64,000 nt of DNA from Hymenopellis radicata (lineage: Eukaryota > Basidiomycota > Agaricomycetes > Agaricales > Physalacriaceae). The DNA is taken from the NCBI GenBank assembly GCA_015501595.1, contig JADNRX010000221.1:1-64000 (forward strand). The letters run 5' to 3'. Position numbers and translations under genes: made by a program. This document shows, piece after piece, positions 23,311-35,049 of this stretch (positions within the stretch are counted from its first letter, which is position 1; every line of letters begins with the position of its first letter). Below the pieces are notes generated by a model that worked only from the letters and a program-made list of their open reading frames with translations, was not told the DNA's origin and did not search any database.

Positions 23311-24680
23311 GAGGTCAGGGTCGTTCCACAGCATTGCCCAAGTCCGTGTCTTATTTCTTTCCAAATATACATCCTGAAGCCAAATATCCCTTTCCTGTTT
23401 AGTCGTGGTCTCTCACAGATTGCTTTTGCGCGTTCGCGTTCCATCGACATTCGATGGATGGCTCGTGGCTATTGGCGATTATCATAGTCGCCTGGATCTA
23501 GCCTTCATAGCCTCGCGAAGAAGCCGGAATGCACGCCCTATTAGCTGCCGAGTCTGAACGCAACGGGCTAGTGTTCTTTTACGAAGAGCATTTACATGCG
23601 CTCGCGCTGGGGCGAGGCTGCGGAGAAATTGGATCTGTCGGGCGGTCTCTCAAGGAATAGTCGAGCAGGACGCCTCCTTGTGGTGCAAGTGTAGGGTATG
23701 GGGAGCAGCATTGGCTGTTCCATATTGGGAAGGATGCGCCGCACGTTCAGCTTGACCCGCTGACGAAAGATCGAGACACACTCGCTATGGATATCGCGTC
23801 AAGTGGGGAGGTGAAGCGGGCCACAATCCTGAAAATGGAGGGCTAGGGGAAACGGTTACTGACGTCGAGAAGGAGACCAAGTTGTTGAAGATGCGGCTAG
23901 CGGAAGCGCGCAGAAGGAAACGCCGTCGGCTCGTCGAAATGTATGTCCAGCTGTGTGTAAAGGAGTGGAAGTTCCAGGCGTGGGTAAACTGCTGCTGTGC
24001 GCGAAGCCGAGTTCAAACCCCGTAGCGTGCAGTTGGAGGAGAAGACTTGGAATGGTTCAGAGAATCTTTCCGAACTACCCTGCGCGATGGGGAACGTTGC
24101 TAATCTCCAGTCCGAGCTCGCCGAAGCAAATGCCTACTTAACAACTATGTGCAGACCTCGCCCAGTTGTAGGACGGAGTCGACTTTCTACGTCGCGATGT
24201 GCAGGAGAAGGCGAGGGAGATCAGGTTCTCGTAAATGAGCGGACAGCAGAAGACGTGCGGAGAACGGATTGAGAGGCATAGACGAGGCGAAGTTTTCCGA
24301 GTAAGTCGATGACGGCGGGCGTTCGAATGGACGTGCTCGAAGAGGCACGAAAGGCTCGAGAAAGTTTGTTTTTATTTGCCTTGCCTTCTTCACTATACTT
24401 GTGTTGTATCAATACGACTTGACACGGATTGGGTTGACGGAAGCGCATGTGGACATCTCCGTATTAAATGTTACCAACATATGCTTAGTTGTTAGACTGC
24501 CAGTTATGATACTTATTAACAACTACACTACTCAGTCTACTGCTCAGCGCTCAGTCTTGAAGGCGGAGCAAGTTGATATATTCCTCCGATCATATCTTAT
24601 CGCGTGCTTCTGCCTTAGACCACCACCTGGCCACCAAACGCCCTGCACCGTGAGCGCCGTTTTCTGTCCTACGTTTATGT
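23311..24680 (+). other. Degenerate module D, copy 2
   Basis: Second copy of the coiled-coil-like decayed gene (compare 1-1660 and 36500-38930). Readings QLEEKTWNGSENL and ANLQSELAEANAYL at about 24020-24140 are the best preserved. It runs directly into the conserved leader of A-type gene 3. Confidence 0.5.
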
Positions 24681-24707
24681 ATGACTAACTCTACACAAGG
24701 CTACAAA

Positions 24708-26333
24708 ATGTCGACCTGCTCGCGCTGCGGATTTAAACCGGAGGCCTCATTTGCCACTGACTCCCAGTCGGCTTGGAACATTGATGTTCTCAGCGTCATA
24801 CGGTCGGGAAACGCGCCACCTAGCGCCGCGATTCCCTGTATACCGGATCGCGTAGCTGTACTGGAGGCTCGTCACCAAGCCATGCAAGACGACCTGGCAT
24901 GCCTCGAAGCGCTGATAGCGCAAAAGCGCCAGGAGATCGCGTCAACGCGCGTCGAAATCGAGCAGACCAAGTCCCTTGCCGCGCCCATCCGATACATTCC
25001 CCATGAAGTCCTCCTCTACATTTTGTCCCTTGTGCATATCCCATCCTCTCAAGCGCTACATCCTCGACAACCCCCTTGTAGCTTCGGCCATGTGTGCAAG
25101 TTCTGGCGCACATTGTCACGCTCCGCCCCGTCTCTGTGGTCCCGCGTGGCTGTTCATCGCCCCGACGCAGATGATGCCAAGTTTTCCATCGACGTTCTTG
25201 AACAACATCTCATCCTTTCTAATCCACGCCCTCTTGATGTAATATTCTTTTCGGCACACGGGCACTCAAGCGAGAACACAAAGGCTGTGCTTGAGGCGCT
25301 CTCTGGCCATTCTATCCGACTGCAAGAACTGGAGATCTACACAGGCAGATTGGAGACAGAATGCTTTTTCGACATGCTCTCCAAGGCTGACCTGAGGCTT
25401 TTGAAACGTCTTGAGGTGCACACCCACGGCCCGTTCCCGGTCTTGGAGGCATACGATATCGTGTTCCATGCGTCTCTTCGTTCCCTTAAGATGGATCTGC
25501 CGTTCAGCACTTTCAAATCCGTACAAGGGCAGTGGCAGACTTTGACGTCCTTCATCGGACCGTTTGCAGGCGCAGCGTCATTTCATCGGTTTATCGTCAC
25601 CGCGGAGAACCTCGCGCGTCTGGGGATTTCTTGCATAGGGGATGAGGAGGACAGTCAAACAAGGACCGTATTTGTTCACGAGAACATCATTCACTTGACT
25701 CTCAGTCCATCATGCAGCATCTCCCTTGCCCTCGACAATATATCGCTGCCACATCTAGAGAATCTAATCCTCGACGAAGACTATGGGCAACATAGCACCT
25801 GTCCAGTTCAGCCGCACCAAAATTACGACACAGTGCTTAGTCGCCTGCTTGATCGCTCTCAGTGTAATCTGAAAACCTTCGATAACGCCTCTGTCTACCT
25901 TGAACCACAAACTATGACAGCCATTTGGCGCATGTCCAGTCTCATTTCCCTCCATCTGCATCTCCGGGCTGCGGTATATCATTTGAGCCAAGTCTCAACA
26001 CTGCTTGATAGCCTGACAGTCACTCCCTCTCAACAGCTTCTCCCCGGCTTGCGCGAGCTGGGGATTACATGCGACATGACAGTAGACCATTTATTCAACA
26101 ATCCGAAACTCTATGACATGGTCGCGTCGCGTTGGAACGTTACGGGGAACGTTTCAAGGCTCTCAAATTTGGTCCTGGAGAACCGCATCAAACTCTACGA
26201 GCCTCTCGTCACCTCGACATTCGCGTCATTCTTACTGAATTTGAAGGCTCAGGGGTTGGACGTTGTCTGGTTTATATTTGGGCGGCAAGATGTGCTTGCA
26301 TATGCGCAAAAGGCGGTGGAACGCTACCTTTGA
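24708..26333 (+). CDS. A-type F-box/leucine-rich protein, copy 3 (541 aa)
   Basis: Intronless and intact. The ATG at 24708 (MSTCSRCGF) aligns with the starts of copies 1 and 4; an in-frame ATG 27 nt upstream lies in the leader and is less likely. It has the Cys-x-x-Cys N-terminus, a coiled coil at about 48-90, an F-box (IRYIPHEVLLYILSLV ... VCKFWRTLSRSAPSLWSRV) and leucine-rich repeats to ALDNISLPHLENLIL and beyond. It is very similar to copies 1 and 4 but has several replacements inside the F-box helices. It is followed convergently by the B gene at 26899-28200. Probable SCF adaptor, target unknown. Confidence 0.9.
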   Translation: MSTCSRCGFKPEASFATDSQSAWNIDVLSVIRSGNAPPSAAIPCIPDRVAVLEARHQAMQDDLACLEALIAQKRQEIASTRVEIEQTKSLAAPIRYIPHEVLLYILSLVHIPSSQALHPRQPPCSFGHVCKFWRTLSRSAPSLWSRVAVHRPDADDAKFSIDVLEQHLILSNPRPLDVIFFSAHGHSSENTKAVLEALSGHSIRLQELEIYTGRLETECFFDMLSKADLRLLKRLEVHTHGPFPVLEAYDIVFHASLRSLKMDLPFSTFKSVQGQWQTLTSFIGPFAGAASFHRFIVTAENLARLGISCIGDEEDSQTRTVFVHENIIHLTLSPSCSISLALDNISLPHLENLILDEDYGQHSTCPVQPHQNYDTVLSRLLDRSQCNLKTFDNASVYLEPQTMTAIWRMSSLISLHLHLRAAVYHLSQVSTLLDSLTVTPSQQLLPGLRELGITCDMTVDHLFNNPKLYDMVASRWNVTGNVSRLSNLVLENRIKLYEPLVTSTFASFLLNLKAQGLDVVWFIFGRQDVLAYAQKAVERYL

Positions 26334-26439
26334 CCTGCTTGTAATCCATATATACGCTGCCTGCAATGATTCTAACTCGATGCTTTTGACCACTTCTCGT
26401 TGTGTGAATGAACAAGCGAAGAAATAGTATGATGTGGTC

Positions 26440-26880
26440 TTCTCCCCTTCCCTTCATGACCAGACACTGGATTGTTTGACCCTAAACGGAGACTTCGAGC
26501 GGATGGTTGGATACTTACTGCGCCTTCTCCTTTGAACTGGTAACCTTGTCGTGCCCGTAGAACACTAAGTAGTCCTTTCCTGAATGTAATGGCGAATTCA
26601 TACTGTGTTAACGGGATCGTGCTACCTAAGTGTTGCTTCATCAAATCATCAGATGCATAGTACGGGGTCTAACTTCAGTACATCACATATCAAGGAGACG
26701 GAGCCTGCAGCCCGTCACCCAGATCTTTATTCGCAACGATGACGGGATGAACATAAATGCAATACAGTGCGTGAGATGCTACAGCCACGTTCAATATTTG
26801 CGTATGACACCCCATGAGTAAGCAAGTCCCCAACTACGAGGAGGGGAATCTATAATACTTACACCAAGTTCATGCAGACC
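26440..26880 (-). other. Exon-like reading, unidentified
   Basis: Minus-strand peptide KQHLGSTIPLTQYEFAITFR followed by KGLLSVLRARQGYQFKGEGA ends at a good donor (GTAAGTATCC, about 26515). Another coding-like piece lies upstream (ILNVAVASHALYCIYVHPV, about 26780). I could not join the two in frame and found no paralogue in the window. It could be a remnant of a small gene. Confidence 0.25.
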
Positions 26881-26898
26881 TTCTCATCCTCGTACCGA

Positions 26899-28200
26899 CT
26901 AGAAGCAAAGAACTCCCCGACTCGCAAGGCGCGGAAATGCATCCCGTATTTCAGACACAAGCTCCGGATGCTCTAGGTTGGTGATAAGCGTCCTCTCATG
27001 AAACCCATGAGAGTCCTTCTCAAAGTGGATGTGCTTCACACCGCCAAACGCCGCATGGGATAATACATCATCAACGCTTCCCCACTCCAGGCCCGCGATA
27101 TCGGCGAACGTGAACGTGAGTTCCGTGAAATGAATTGTTGAGCCAGCATGGACTAGGTGGCGGGACATCGCAGAGAACCAGTCGATTATGTCTTGAGCAT
27201 CGCGGAGATTGGAGTCTCTGTACGGCGACACGAACATATGCAATTGTAAATGTCTGAAGCGCAGACTGTCGAATAAGTTTTCATAACTTGGCATGCGGTA
27301 GCTCGGCATGTCGTGGTAGAAAACTAATAGGTTCATTAGCCGTTGTTTCGTGGAGATGAATAATAACGAACTACGATTCAACTCCAATCTAAAAGATTCT
27401 AGGCGGAGAGCCGCAGGTTTCAGAATATCTCGGAACCAAAGGAATAGGCTCAGCCCGTCGTGCACGACAACCTCCAAGTGCTTCAGTCTGGGAAACATTG
27501 CCGGGTGCTGACGGAGCCAGAGACTCAACCCGTCATCCAATTCATAGGCATCGTATGAATCTATACGGAAGGATTCAACTGAGGGAAGGTGTGCGATGGT
27601 GAGTGTCGGGCTGAAAAAATCTACGCTAATGGGATCGAGTCGACTAGCATACTCCGTGTGCAAGGACAGACGTCGAATCTGGGTACCATCTAGAAACGAA
27701 AACATTTGTTGTAAATCTGATTCGTCTTGAAGACCATTGATAGCAAGCACTTTGAGCGATTCGGACTGCCGCAGAAAAGTACCGAAGGCCTCAACAAATT
27801 GCTGGTCGTGAGTATCCCAGCGTCTGGATCTGTCAAATGTGACATCCAGCGACGTTATGCGAGAGATGAGAGGGAATAGGGCCACGAGGCCGGACAAATA
27901 TTTGTGCAGTGGCCCCCCCTTGGCGACACAGTTTCTAGTCGTGATGTTCGAAGGGGTGTGGCAAATCGACACATGCTGAATGGAACGTTGGAGGTGGGGA
28001 TAGCGTATGAGGTGGGCAGGAAGGCGGACCACCTGCAGATATTCGTACAAATGAAGGTCATGGAAGAGGGCACGTTGGCAGGGAATTGCCCACGTCCGTG
28101 ATATGAGTGCGCAGATTTGGAGTGTGCGAGAGCCAGAAAGATTTTGGACGATCAACCCCACGAGCTCCGGTGGCAAAACAGGCGCGCTTGTTAGAGGCAT
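26899..28200 (-). CDS. B-type F-box protein, complete (433 aa unspliced, about 417 aa spliced)
   Basis: One open frame covers the whole gene. A 48-nt segment at 27324-27371 has the family donor GTTCGT, branch GCTAATG and acceptor TATTAG at the exact position of the intron in the other B genes. It is a multiple of three without a stop, so both spliced and retained forms code. Domains are the F-box (LPPELVGLIVQNLSGSR ... CALISRTWAIPCQRALF), DTHDQQFVEAFGTFL, DLQQMFSFLDGTQIRR, a leucine-rich part, FTELTFTFADI, VDDVLSHAAFGGVKHIHFE and LASRGVLCF. It is convergent with A-type copy 3. Confidence 0.9.
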   Translation of the reverse strand: MPLTSAPVLPPELVGLIVQNLSGSRTLQICALISRTWAIPCQRALFHDLHLYEYLQVVRLPAHLIRYPHLQRSIQHVSICHTPSNITTRNCVAKGGPLHKYLSGLVALFPLISRITSLDVTFDRSRRWDTHDQQFVEAFGTFLRQSESLKVLAINGLQDESDLQQMFSFLDGTQIRRLSLHTEYASRLDPISVDFFSPTLTIAHLPSVESFRIDSYDAYELDDGLSLWLRQHPAMFPRLKHLEVVVHDGLSLFLWFRDILKPAALRLESFRLELNRSSLLFISTKQRLMNLLVFYHDMPSYRMPSYENLFDSLRFRHLQLHMFVSPYRDSNLRDAQDIIDWFSAMSRHLVHAGSTIHFTELTFTFADIAGLEWGSVDDVLSHAAFGGVKHIHFEKDSHGFHERTLITNLEHPELVSEIRDAFPRLASRGVLCF

Positions 28201-28479
28201 CGCGGACGATATAGATCTTCAATTAAGAGGCGGGTTAGCTGACACTCACTGAGAAGGTATCTCTGAAATAACTTGACTTACGCAACAGGTTGATTATGTG
28301 TCTACTAGAAAGCGGGCAACAGTAGGCCACACCCTTCCACAAAGGGCACGTTCGAAACAGACTGAGGACACGCAGCTCACTGAGATGGATGTCGAAGATT
28401 TTAGAAAAAGGTGGATTTACAGCGGTGATTGACGGTCGGAAGACAAAAGCGGCTTGATCGCGATTCGCACTTGATCACT

Positions 28480-31440
28480 AACCACCATCATTGTTTCTGG
28501 ACGTCCATTCTACGATTGATTCCTGCCAATGCTGGCTTGTTCTTATTTTTCAAGAGTACAAACGAACTGTGCGTTTTATTACACCAATCTACGGCTATCT
28601 TCCTCTGATGTTTCGTTTTCCTCCAGAGTATGAACTACAAATCAAGCACGGCCGCGCAGGAAAGTAGAAAATTCTGATATGGTCGAGCTGGTGCGTTGGC
28701 TACATATGTACATGCCCGCACGCGTAACTTGCTGATATCTATATTCAAAGGGGGTAACGACCAACACCTTCCGACAATGCCATACGGACAATGCGGCTCG
28801 CGTCGCCTGATACACGTAGGACACAACAAGTAGGACTCTGCGCGACGGCGACGCCCTCCTCCTCCTCCTAGGACCATATATTGCCCGGAGACGCGGTTGA
28901 GGAACGCAACGCCCGTACGCCAACGAAAGGTCACCCCACATAGGCCTTGCAATTTTTAAGTCAGGCATCGCTTGCTCCTTGAGTCGAACCGGGTGACGAG
29001 GAATTCGAGGACGCGCGTCAGGTACGTCGTATTTACCGAATCGCCCATATTCCGAAGCTCAGTGGTATCCACAGGTCCAAAGGCCAACATCATACAAACG
29101 ATCCCAATCAACTTTCCCAAACATTCGGTGCTCTCGCAGGCGGATCTCGTGCGGATGACCGCCGCCGCTATCTGTCCGGATTTTCTTGCACCAGGAACAC
29201 GCGCGAATGATTCGCTGATTTGAAGGCGGTCGGCAGAAATCACAGTACTTACCCTTCCTGTCGTTATGGGGGAACAGCATATAGCGTCAACGTGGCGCGT
29301 CCGGCCTTCATCTAAATACCTCGTCGTGGACATTGACGGAACGAAGGCAGATCCTTTCGCGTACAAGTTATGCTATGCTGTGCCCGTCAAGTCAAATTCC
29401 ACATCTCGTTCTTTTCATGCTGCTGGTCCAGGTCCAGGTCGCCGCGTCACGAATGATAATCTCGACAAAATTGACGCCCAACCGCGCGCCAAACCGTTCC
29501 CTCTTTAGGCAAGGCATTCATCACAGACAGTGGCGCCATTCGAGCCCGTCGTCGAGGCTTATACGAACTAGAGGCCGAGGATGACGTGGTTGTCGTGAAA
29601 GACATCTAGTACGTCTGCGAAAAAGACCGTCTCAGCTAGCGTCCTTAATGCTAGAAATAGACTAGACGCGAAGACAGCCTGCCTCCTAGGTCCTAGACTC
29701 TCGCTCAGCGTGGACGAAACACGACCAGGGCATTGCCGTGGTGCGTTGTCAGCTACGAACCGGTCGGGATATGGACCCCCGACCAAGCTGCCATTTCCAT
29801 TCCCTCCATCTGTCAGGGTGAGTACGTCGCCCAGCCCAGATGAATCCGCGCTGACTTTAGCTGCAGGCGGTCGCTCTCGTGCAGTCCACTACTCTGCTGC
29901 CGTACGCAGCAAACTCGAATGTCACGGCGACGACTTTTACGCAATTCGCTCTTCCATACGTCATATTCAGAACGGTGACAGAATTTCCAGCGGGGGCGTT
30001 GCAGTCTGCTGGGCCGGCGTGTTGTGGCAAAGGGGCATATTATCACCTCGAAGCTCCGGTATGCGAGTGCCATCTTGTCCCTAGGTGTCGTTGCTTGACT
30101 CGCGTGTGTTGCCATCGGAGCACAGGCGAACCGGTCGAGATATTTGTACAATTGAGCGGTGGTACGTATTGTATGTCTTCCTAACCCAAGTTCAATCCGA
30201 GTAACACTAGCAGCAGGTGCAGGCGCGCGTCCAGACGACCTACTCTTAGTGCGTACTTGCCGCCGTATCTCTCCATGCATTGGAATTCATCTATTTCCCC
30301 AACTACAGGCGCAACCAATCCATCCTCTGCCTGAGCGGTGTGATACGCGTCTGTTCACCCACCAACGTCCTTAAGCCTAGTAACATCCTCAAGCTCTGCG
30401 GCAGCACCGTTCACCTGGAATAATAGCCACGCGCTCCCATCTTCCAACATTTCTTTCGTACGCGCGGAGGGACGCGTATTATACCCTTCGGTTTGTGTTC
30501 AATTCGACATACCCTACCGTGTTGAGCTCATCTACACTTTCAGATATTGAATGCCAAGATGACCAACGTTGTCCCTCCAGCTTTGCCTAGGGATTACAGA
30601 AAGCCAGCCAGCGCTAAGCAGTTATAGCATCAAAGAAAATCGTGCGTCTCGGGGAATGTACTGCCTGACATTTGCTGATTATTATTTTAGATTATCCCTT
30701 CAATGTCTGTTGCATCCGCAACGCGGAAACGCCGGAGCCATTTCGCGTCCTGGACCATGACTGCGGACGACGCTCGCCGCCCTTGCGATGTTACTGACTA
30801 TTGCGGTCCATCTTTTCGGCGAACGATGCCCTCCATCTAGCGCAAGGTGTCTCTTCCGCCGCTTGCCACTTACTGTGGTCCGCCAATGTCCATTGCGCTC
30901 GAGCAGAACATCGGCACGGCTCTCACGTCTGCTTATGCCAATGTGCGCATGGATACTGAAACCGCAGGCGATAGACTAGCCTCCTCTCACAACGGGCGTT
31001 CCCGTATGCCGACCTTGTGGCGCAGGTGTAGGACATGGAGGAGGAAAAGTGTCGACTGTTGGAAGCAGAGAAGGGTGCGCTTCAGGGTCAGAACAACCCC
31101 TCTGCTGATGCCGTCTCTGCGCTCACGAAGGAACGCGGCGCACTCGCTTTGAATGTCGCCTGTGGTGAGGAGGTGAAGCGGGTGATGAATGTCCAGTTGG
31201 AGGGACTAGAGAAAAAGGGTCGCTGGTTGCGATGGTGCGGCAACCGTGTCGGAAGCGCAGATGCAGCTGAGTAGGTGCGGACTCAGGCGGATTCGACAGA
31301 GAGCGGAGACATGCCGAGGAGATCAGATGTCTCGAGAATGGACGGCAGAAGAAGTGCGAAGAACAGTAGCGGAGGAGGATGCGCGTAAACAGTGGAGACG
31401 TAGGAGAGACGAAATCCTTCGAGCGAGTTAATGATGGCGG
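28480..31440 (+). other. Degenerate modules C and D' between two B-type genes
   Basis: 28480-29550 matches the other C modules ('gctgatatctatattcaaag', 'accaggaacacgcg', the reading VTNDNLDKIDAQPRAKPFPL). 29570-30400 carries ASVLNARNRLDAKTACLLG and, after a possible intron, AVALVQSTTLLPYAANSNVT. 30470-30760 matches 18480-18800. 30890-31420 is a coiled-coil-like reading (MEEEKCRLLEAEKGALQGQN) of D type. None of it is open throughout, and no protein family is recognised. Confidence 0.45.
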
Positions 31441-31723
31441 GCTTCGGAAAGAGAGCAGTCACGGTTTTAAGATTGTTCTCGTCGAGTTTAAAGTGATTCG
31501 CATGAGATGAAATGTTATGCCTTATGTACCAAACAGTATTTTACATTTGGACAAAGCGAGAGCCTCAAAGTTTAGTCGTCTAGTAGTAGTACAGAATGAC
31601 GAAGTAGTGCAGCTGGGGCATTGATACGGCAGAAGCGAGGGAGGTCGAATATAGGAAGGTGAAAATTAAAACAGATGCATGCGGAGATACGAGCGGATGT
31701 CCTACGTTGGTTCGCCTCTTTGC

Positions 31724-32982
31724 CTATATGAAACAAAGAACACCTCGACTTGCAAGTCGAGGCAAGGCAAGCCGTACTTTGTCTGCAAGGGCCGGATACA
31801 CTGTCTGCGTGATCAATACATTTTGATCACTCTTCTCGAAATGAATGCTCCGCACGGTGCTAAACACCGGATGCGAAAGAATGTCATCAAGCGACTGCCA
31901 TGCCGCCTTCAGAGCATCGTTCTCTGGATCGGTAAATGTGAATGTGAGCTCTGTGAAATGTATGGTCCCCTTGGAGTCAGACATTGCACGAAATGTAGAC
32001 GACCACCACTTGATGACCTGACATGGATATTCGGAGCCACAGTCGATACCGAGATGAACGTGCTGGAAGTGCAGACCAGCAAGCGGCAATGGACAAAGTG
32101 CATCTTCGGACCCGTGATAATCCATGTACTCTAAGTGATGGTTAAGATCTAGGTGTCCAACCAAGCAAGCGATAGTCACACACCGTCCGTCATTTCAAAT
32201 TTGAAGAATTTGAGAGGGGGAATCCACGAAGCAACACGTCCCGCCATGCCGATAACTCGCGTGAATCATTGCCGAGAATTATTTCGCACTGCTTCAGGTT
32301 TGGCAGATCAACGCGACGTGTGGCCAATCCTGGAAATGAAAGGGTAGACCGCTGCCTGCAAGGCAAATACGTTCGAGCAAGGGAAGGTGCAAGCGCTTGA
32401 CCGAAGCACCCACACCGACTATAGCAGGCTCATCGAAGACACCAGACAAGGTAACTCGCTTGATATTAGTTCCTTCCAAAGCCTCGAACGCAGCATGAAA
32501 GTCTTCAACATTAGAGATGAACTCAAAGTCAAGTTCGACGAGTCGAGGGCTCCTCGAGATTTGGATCAAATCGAAGTAAGACTGGATTGCGCCGTTATTC
32601 CCCCTCCCCGTGTCCAGAAAGTAGAATTCCATGAATACTAGATTCGGAGAAGAGAAACCACAGATGCGAGGCAAGACATGTAGGTGGGAAGGGAAACATC
32701 GTCGGAGCCGCTCCACTTCTGCGTCTCGTCTCGTTTGGCGATCAACACTCTGCATATGAGTGTTTGGAGATGGGGATTGGATGAGAGCTCATGAAGCAGT
32801 TTAGTCATCCTTGAGTAGGAGTAAAGATCCAACCACACGTTGCGAAACAGAGTGCGTTGACTAAGGCTAGACCATGCCCACAATACCAATGTGCAGCTCC
32901 GCAACGCGCGCTTGTCGTCGGAAAGATACTGAACGATCATGTTCACGAGTTTGGGTGGGAGAGAAGGGCCATGCGATGACAT
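31724..32982 (-). pseudogene. B-type F-box protein with frameshifts
   Basis: The F-box start is clear (LPPKLVNMIVQYLSDDK ... LRSCTLVLWAWSSLSQRTLF from 32982), but the frame is lost near 32640. It is regained in another phase (FEALEGTNIKRVTLSGVF, about 32470), lost again near 32294, and the last exon (31724 to about 32180) is open: HFQHVHLGIDCG, IHFTELTFTFTDP, LDDILSHPVFSTVRSIHFE, LASRGVLCFI. At least two frameshifts separate preserved blocks, so this is a decayed copy. Confidence 0.75.
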
Positions 32983-32999
32983 CGTGAAGGAAGGATAGA

Positions 33000-33649
33000 A
33001 CTAGGAAGATGTAGATTTGTTGACATCAAGTGTTCGGACGATGAGAAAGAAGGACTTGCCTTGAGAAAGACTCAAAGAGTCTAACAGAGACGCGTCAGTC
33101 CGCGACCGGTTGGCGTCTGAACGGGGTCATTGGTGCGAGCAGGGACTCAAAAAAAGACGCACGCGTTAAATGCCGACGCGAACGGTGTCCGGAGACGGCT
33201 CGTACGCAAGGGTTGTCTTGGCCCAGAAAATGTGTAGCGGCGACGACTTGATGCAAGTCGGAAGGGAAAATGCGTGGACAAATGCGAAGTCTGAATTTCC
33301 CTGTTTATCTGTTCCGAGCGTGGCAGTAGTGGCAAAGTCGGACAGTACAGCAACTTGAAGAGTCGTTACTGCTGCCTCTGTAGAACGATTCCGGGAACGT
33401 GTTCGATGATGGCAAGCCACAAGAGGCAGCCCGTTTTTAACCCGACACGTTGTGTTATCGATCACATGATGTGAGCTCGTTTAACTACTTTCGCGTTTCC
33501 GTTCAAATCTTCAGTACGTACGTTATGACAAGGATACAATACATCGCGTGAGGCGTACTACGCGTCCTTTATAATACGAGTTGGCTACCACTTCTGTCCC
33601 TCTGGTTCGACTTCCTCAGACGACTTTGCGCTACACTTTCCCATCCTCC
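33000..33649. repeat. Duplicated B-gene 3' flank, third copy
   Basis: From about 33300 it matches 19830-20160 and 15640-16058 (including the 'tgtagaacgattccggga' and 'gcgtttccgttc' blocks). No gene seen. 33000-33300 is unique spacer. Confidence 0.5.
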
Positions 33650-34926
33650 CTACTCGAAGCAAAGAACTCCCCGACTCGCAAGGCGCGGAAAAGCGTGCTG
33701 TATCTCGGATGCAAGCTCTGGCTCCGCCTGGGCGGTGATAAGGTCATTTTCATCAGAGTCCTCCTCGAAATGAATGCGCTGCACGCCGGTAAATGCCGCA
33801 TGGGACAGTACTTCATCAAGTGTCGCCCACTCAGCTGAAACTGCCTCGACGTCGTCGATCTCCACGAATGTGAAGGTGAGTTCGACGAAATGAACGGTTG
33901 TGCGCGAATTGGCCAGGTGGAGCAACGTATAGGAGAGCCAGTTGATGAGTGTCTGCGCCCCGTAGCGCCCGAGACCGGGTTCCGATATACATAGCTTGAA
34001 ATGGTTGAAGTGAAGGCCTTCGAAGAGGCCCTCGTAGAGCGCCAGGTCTTCTAGGACGCCTAACGATTTCATTAGGACTTGCTTTGAGGAGACAAACAAA
34101 CAATAAACGAACGAGGCATCAATTCCAATCTGAATGATTCCAATCGGAGAGATACGGGTTGTAGAACATCCCGAAACAATAGGTCTAGGTCGAAAGACTG
34201 ATTGATGACAACCTCCAAGTGTTTTAAATTGGGAAACATGGTCGGGTAGTGGCGGAGCCACAAGCTAAGGGCAATGTGCAGTTGTAGGACATCTGGCCAA
34301 TCGACACGAAGCAGTTCAATGGCAGGAAGGTTTAGGACACTTATTGTCGAGCTGCAAAAATCCACCCGAAACGGATCGTCCGGGGGATAGGGCTCCGTGT
34401 ACAACACTACGCGCTTAACGTTGGTACCTTCTAAATATGAGAACATTTGTTGAAAATCGGCATCGCTACGAAGATTGCGGATGACGAGCTCCGTAAGCGA
34501 TTCAGATGTGTGCAAGAAAGCGCCGAATGCTTCGATGAATTGGTGGTCGTGAGTATCCCAGGATCGGGATTTGTCGAATGTGATACAGAGATAGGTTAAA
34601 CGAGGGATGAGAGGAAATAAGGCAATGAGGCAGGATAGATAGTCGTTCCGTGCCTCGCTGTGGGGTGGTGTCTGCCAGATTTTCATGTATCGGATGAGAT
34701 TTTGGAGGTGGGGATAGCGGCGGAGGTGAGGAAGGAAGCGGACTACCCGATTATAGTCATACAAGGAGATGTCGCGAAAGAGGGCGCGCTGACAGGGAAC
34801 GATCCATGTCCGTGATATGAGCGCGCAGCTTTGCAGCCGGTCACAGCTATACTCCGGCCATTCACAGACCGTAATCTGTTCAACGATCAACTCCACGAGC
34901 TCTGGGAGTAAAAGAGGATTGTTCAT
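33650..34926 (-). CDS. B-type F-box protein, complete (407 aa, 2 exons)
   Basis: Exon 1 is 34113-34926 and exon 2 is 33650-34059. The 53-nt intron has donor GTTCGT, branch CCTAATG and acceptor CGTTAG. Spliced length is exactly 408 codons. Blocks in order: MNNPLLLPELVELIVEQ with an insertion (CEWPEYSCDR) before the F-box second half CALISRTWIVPCQRALF; HLRRYPHLQNLIRYM; DTHDHQFIEAFGAFL; DFQQMFSYLEGTNVKRV; MFPNLKHLEVVINQ; LFEGLHFNHFKL; FVELTFTFVEI; LDEVLSHAAFTGVQRIHFE; LASRGVLCFE. It belongs to the same subgroup as the genes at 20161 and 41330. Confidence 0.9.
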
Positions 34927-35049
34927 GAGAGATGTACGGCGGTTAGTCTAACGCGAATAGAAGCTCTCTTCACCAGAATGGAATCAGGTTTAGATACACT
35001 TGAATTGAGAAAGACATACTGGCAAGAATGATCTCGGAACTCGAATGTG

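Noticed and set aside
29813..30280. 155-codon minus-strand frame
   Set aside because: Arg/Ser-rich, without paralogue in other C modules; the + strand carries the readings that are conserved between copies.
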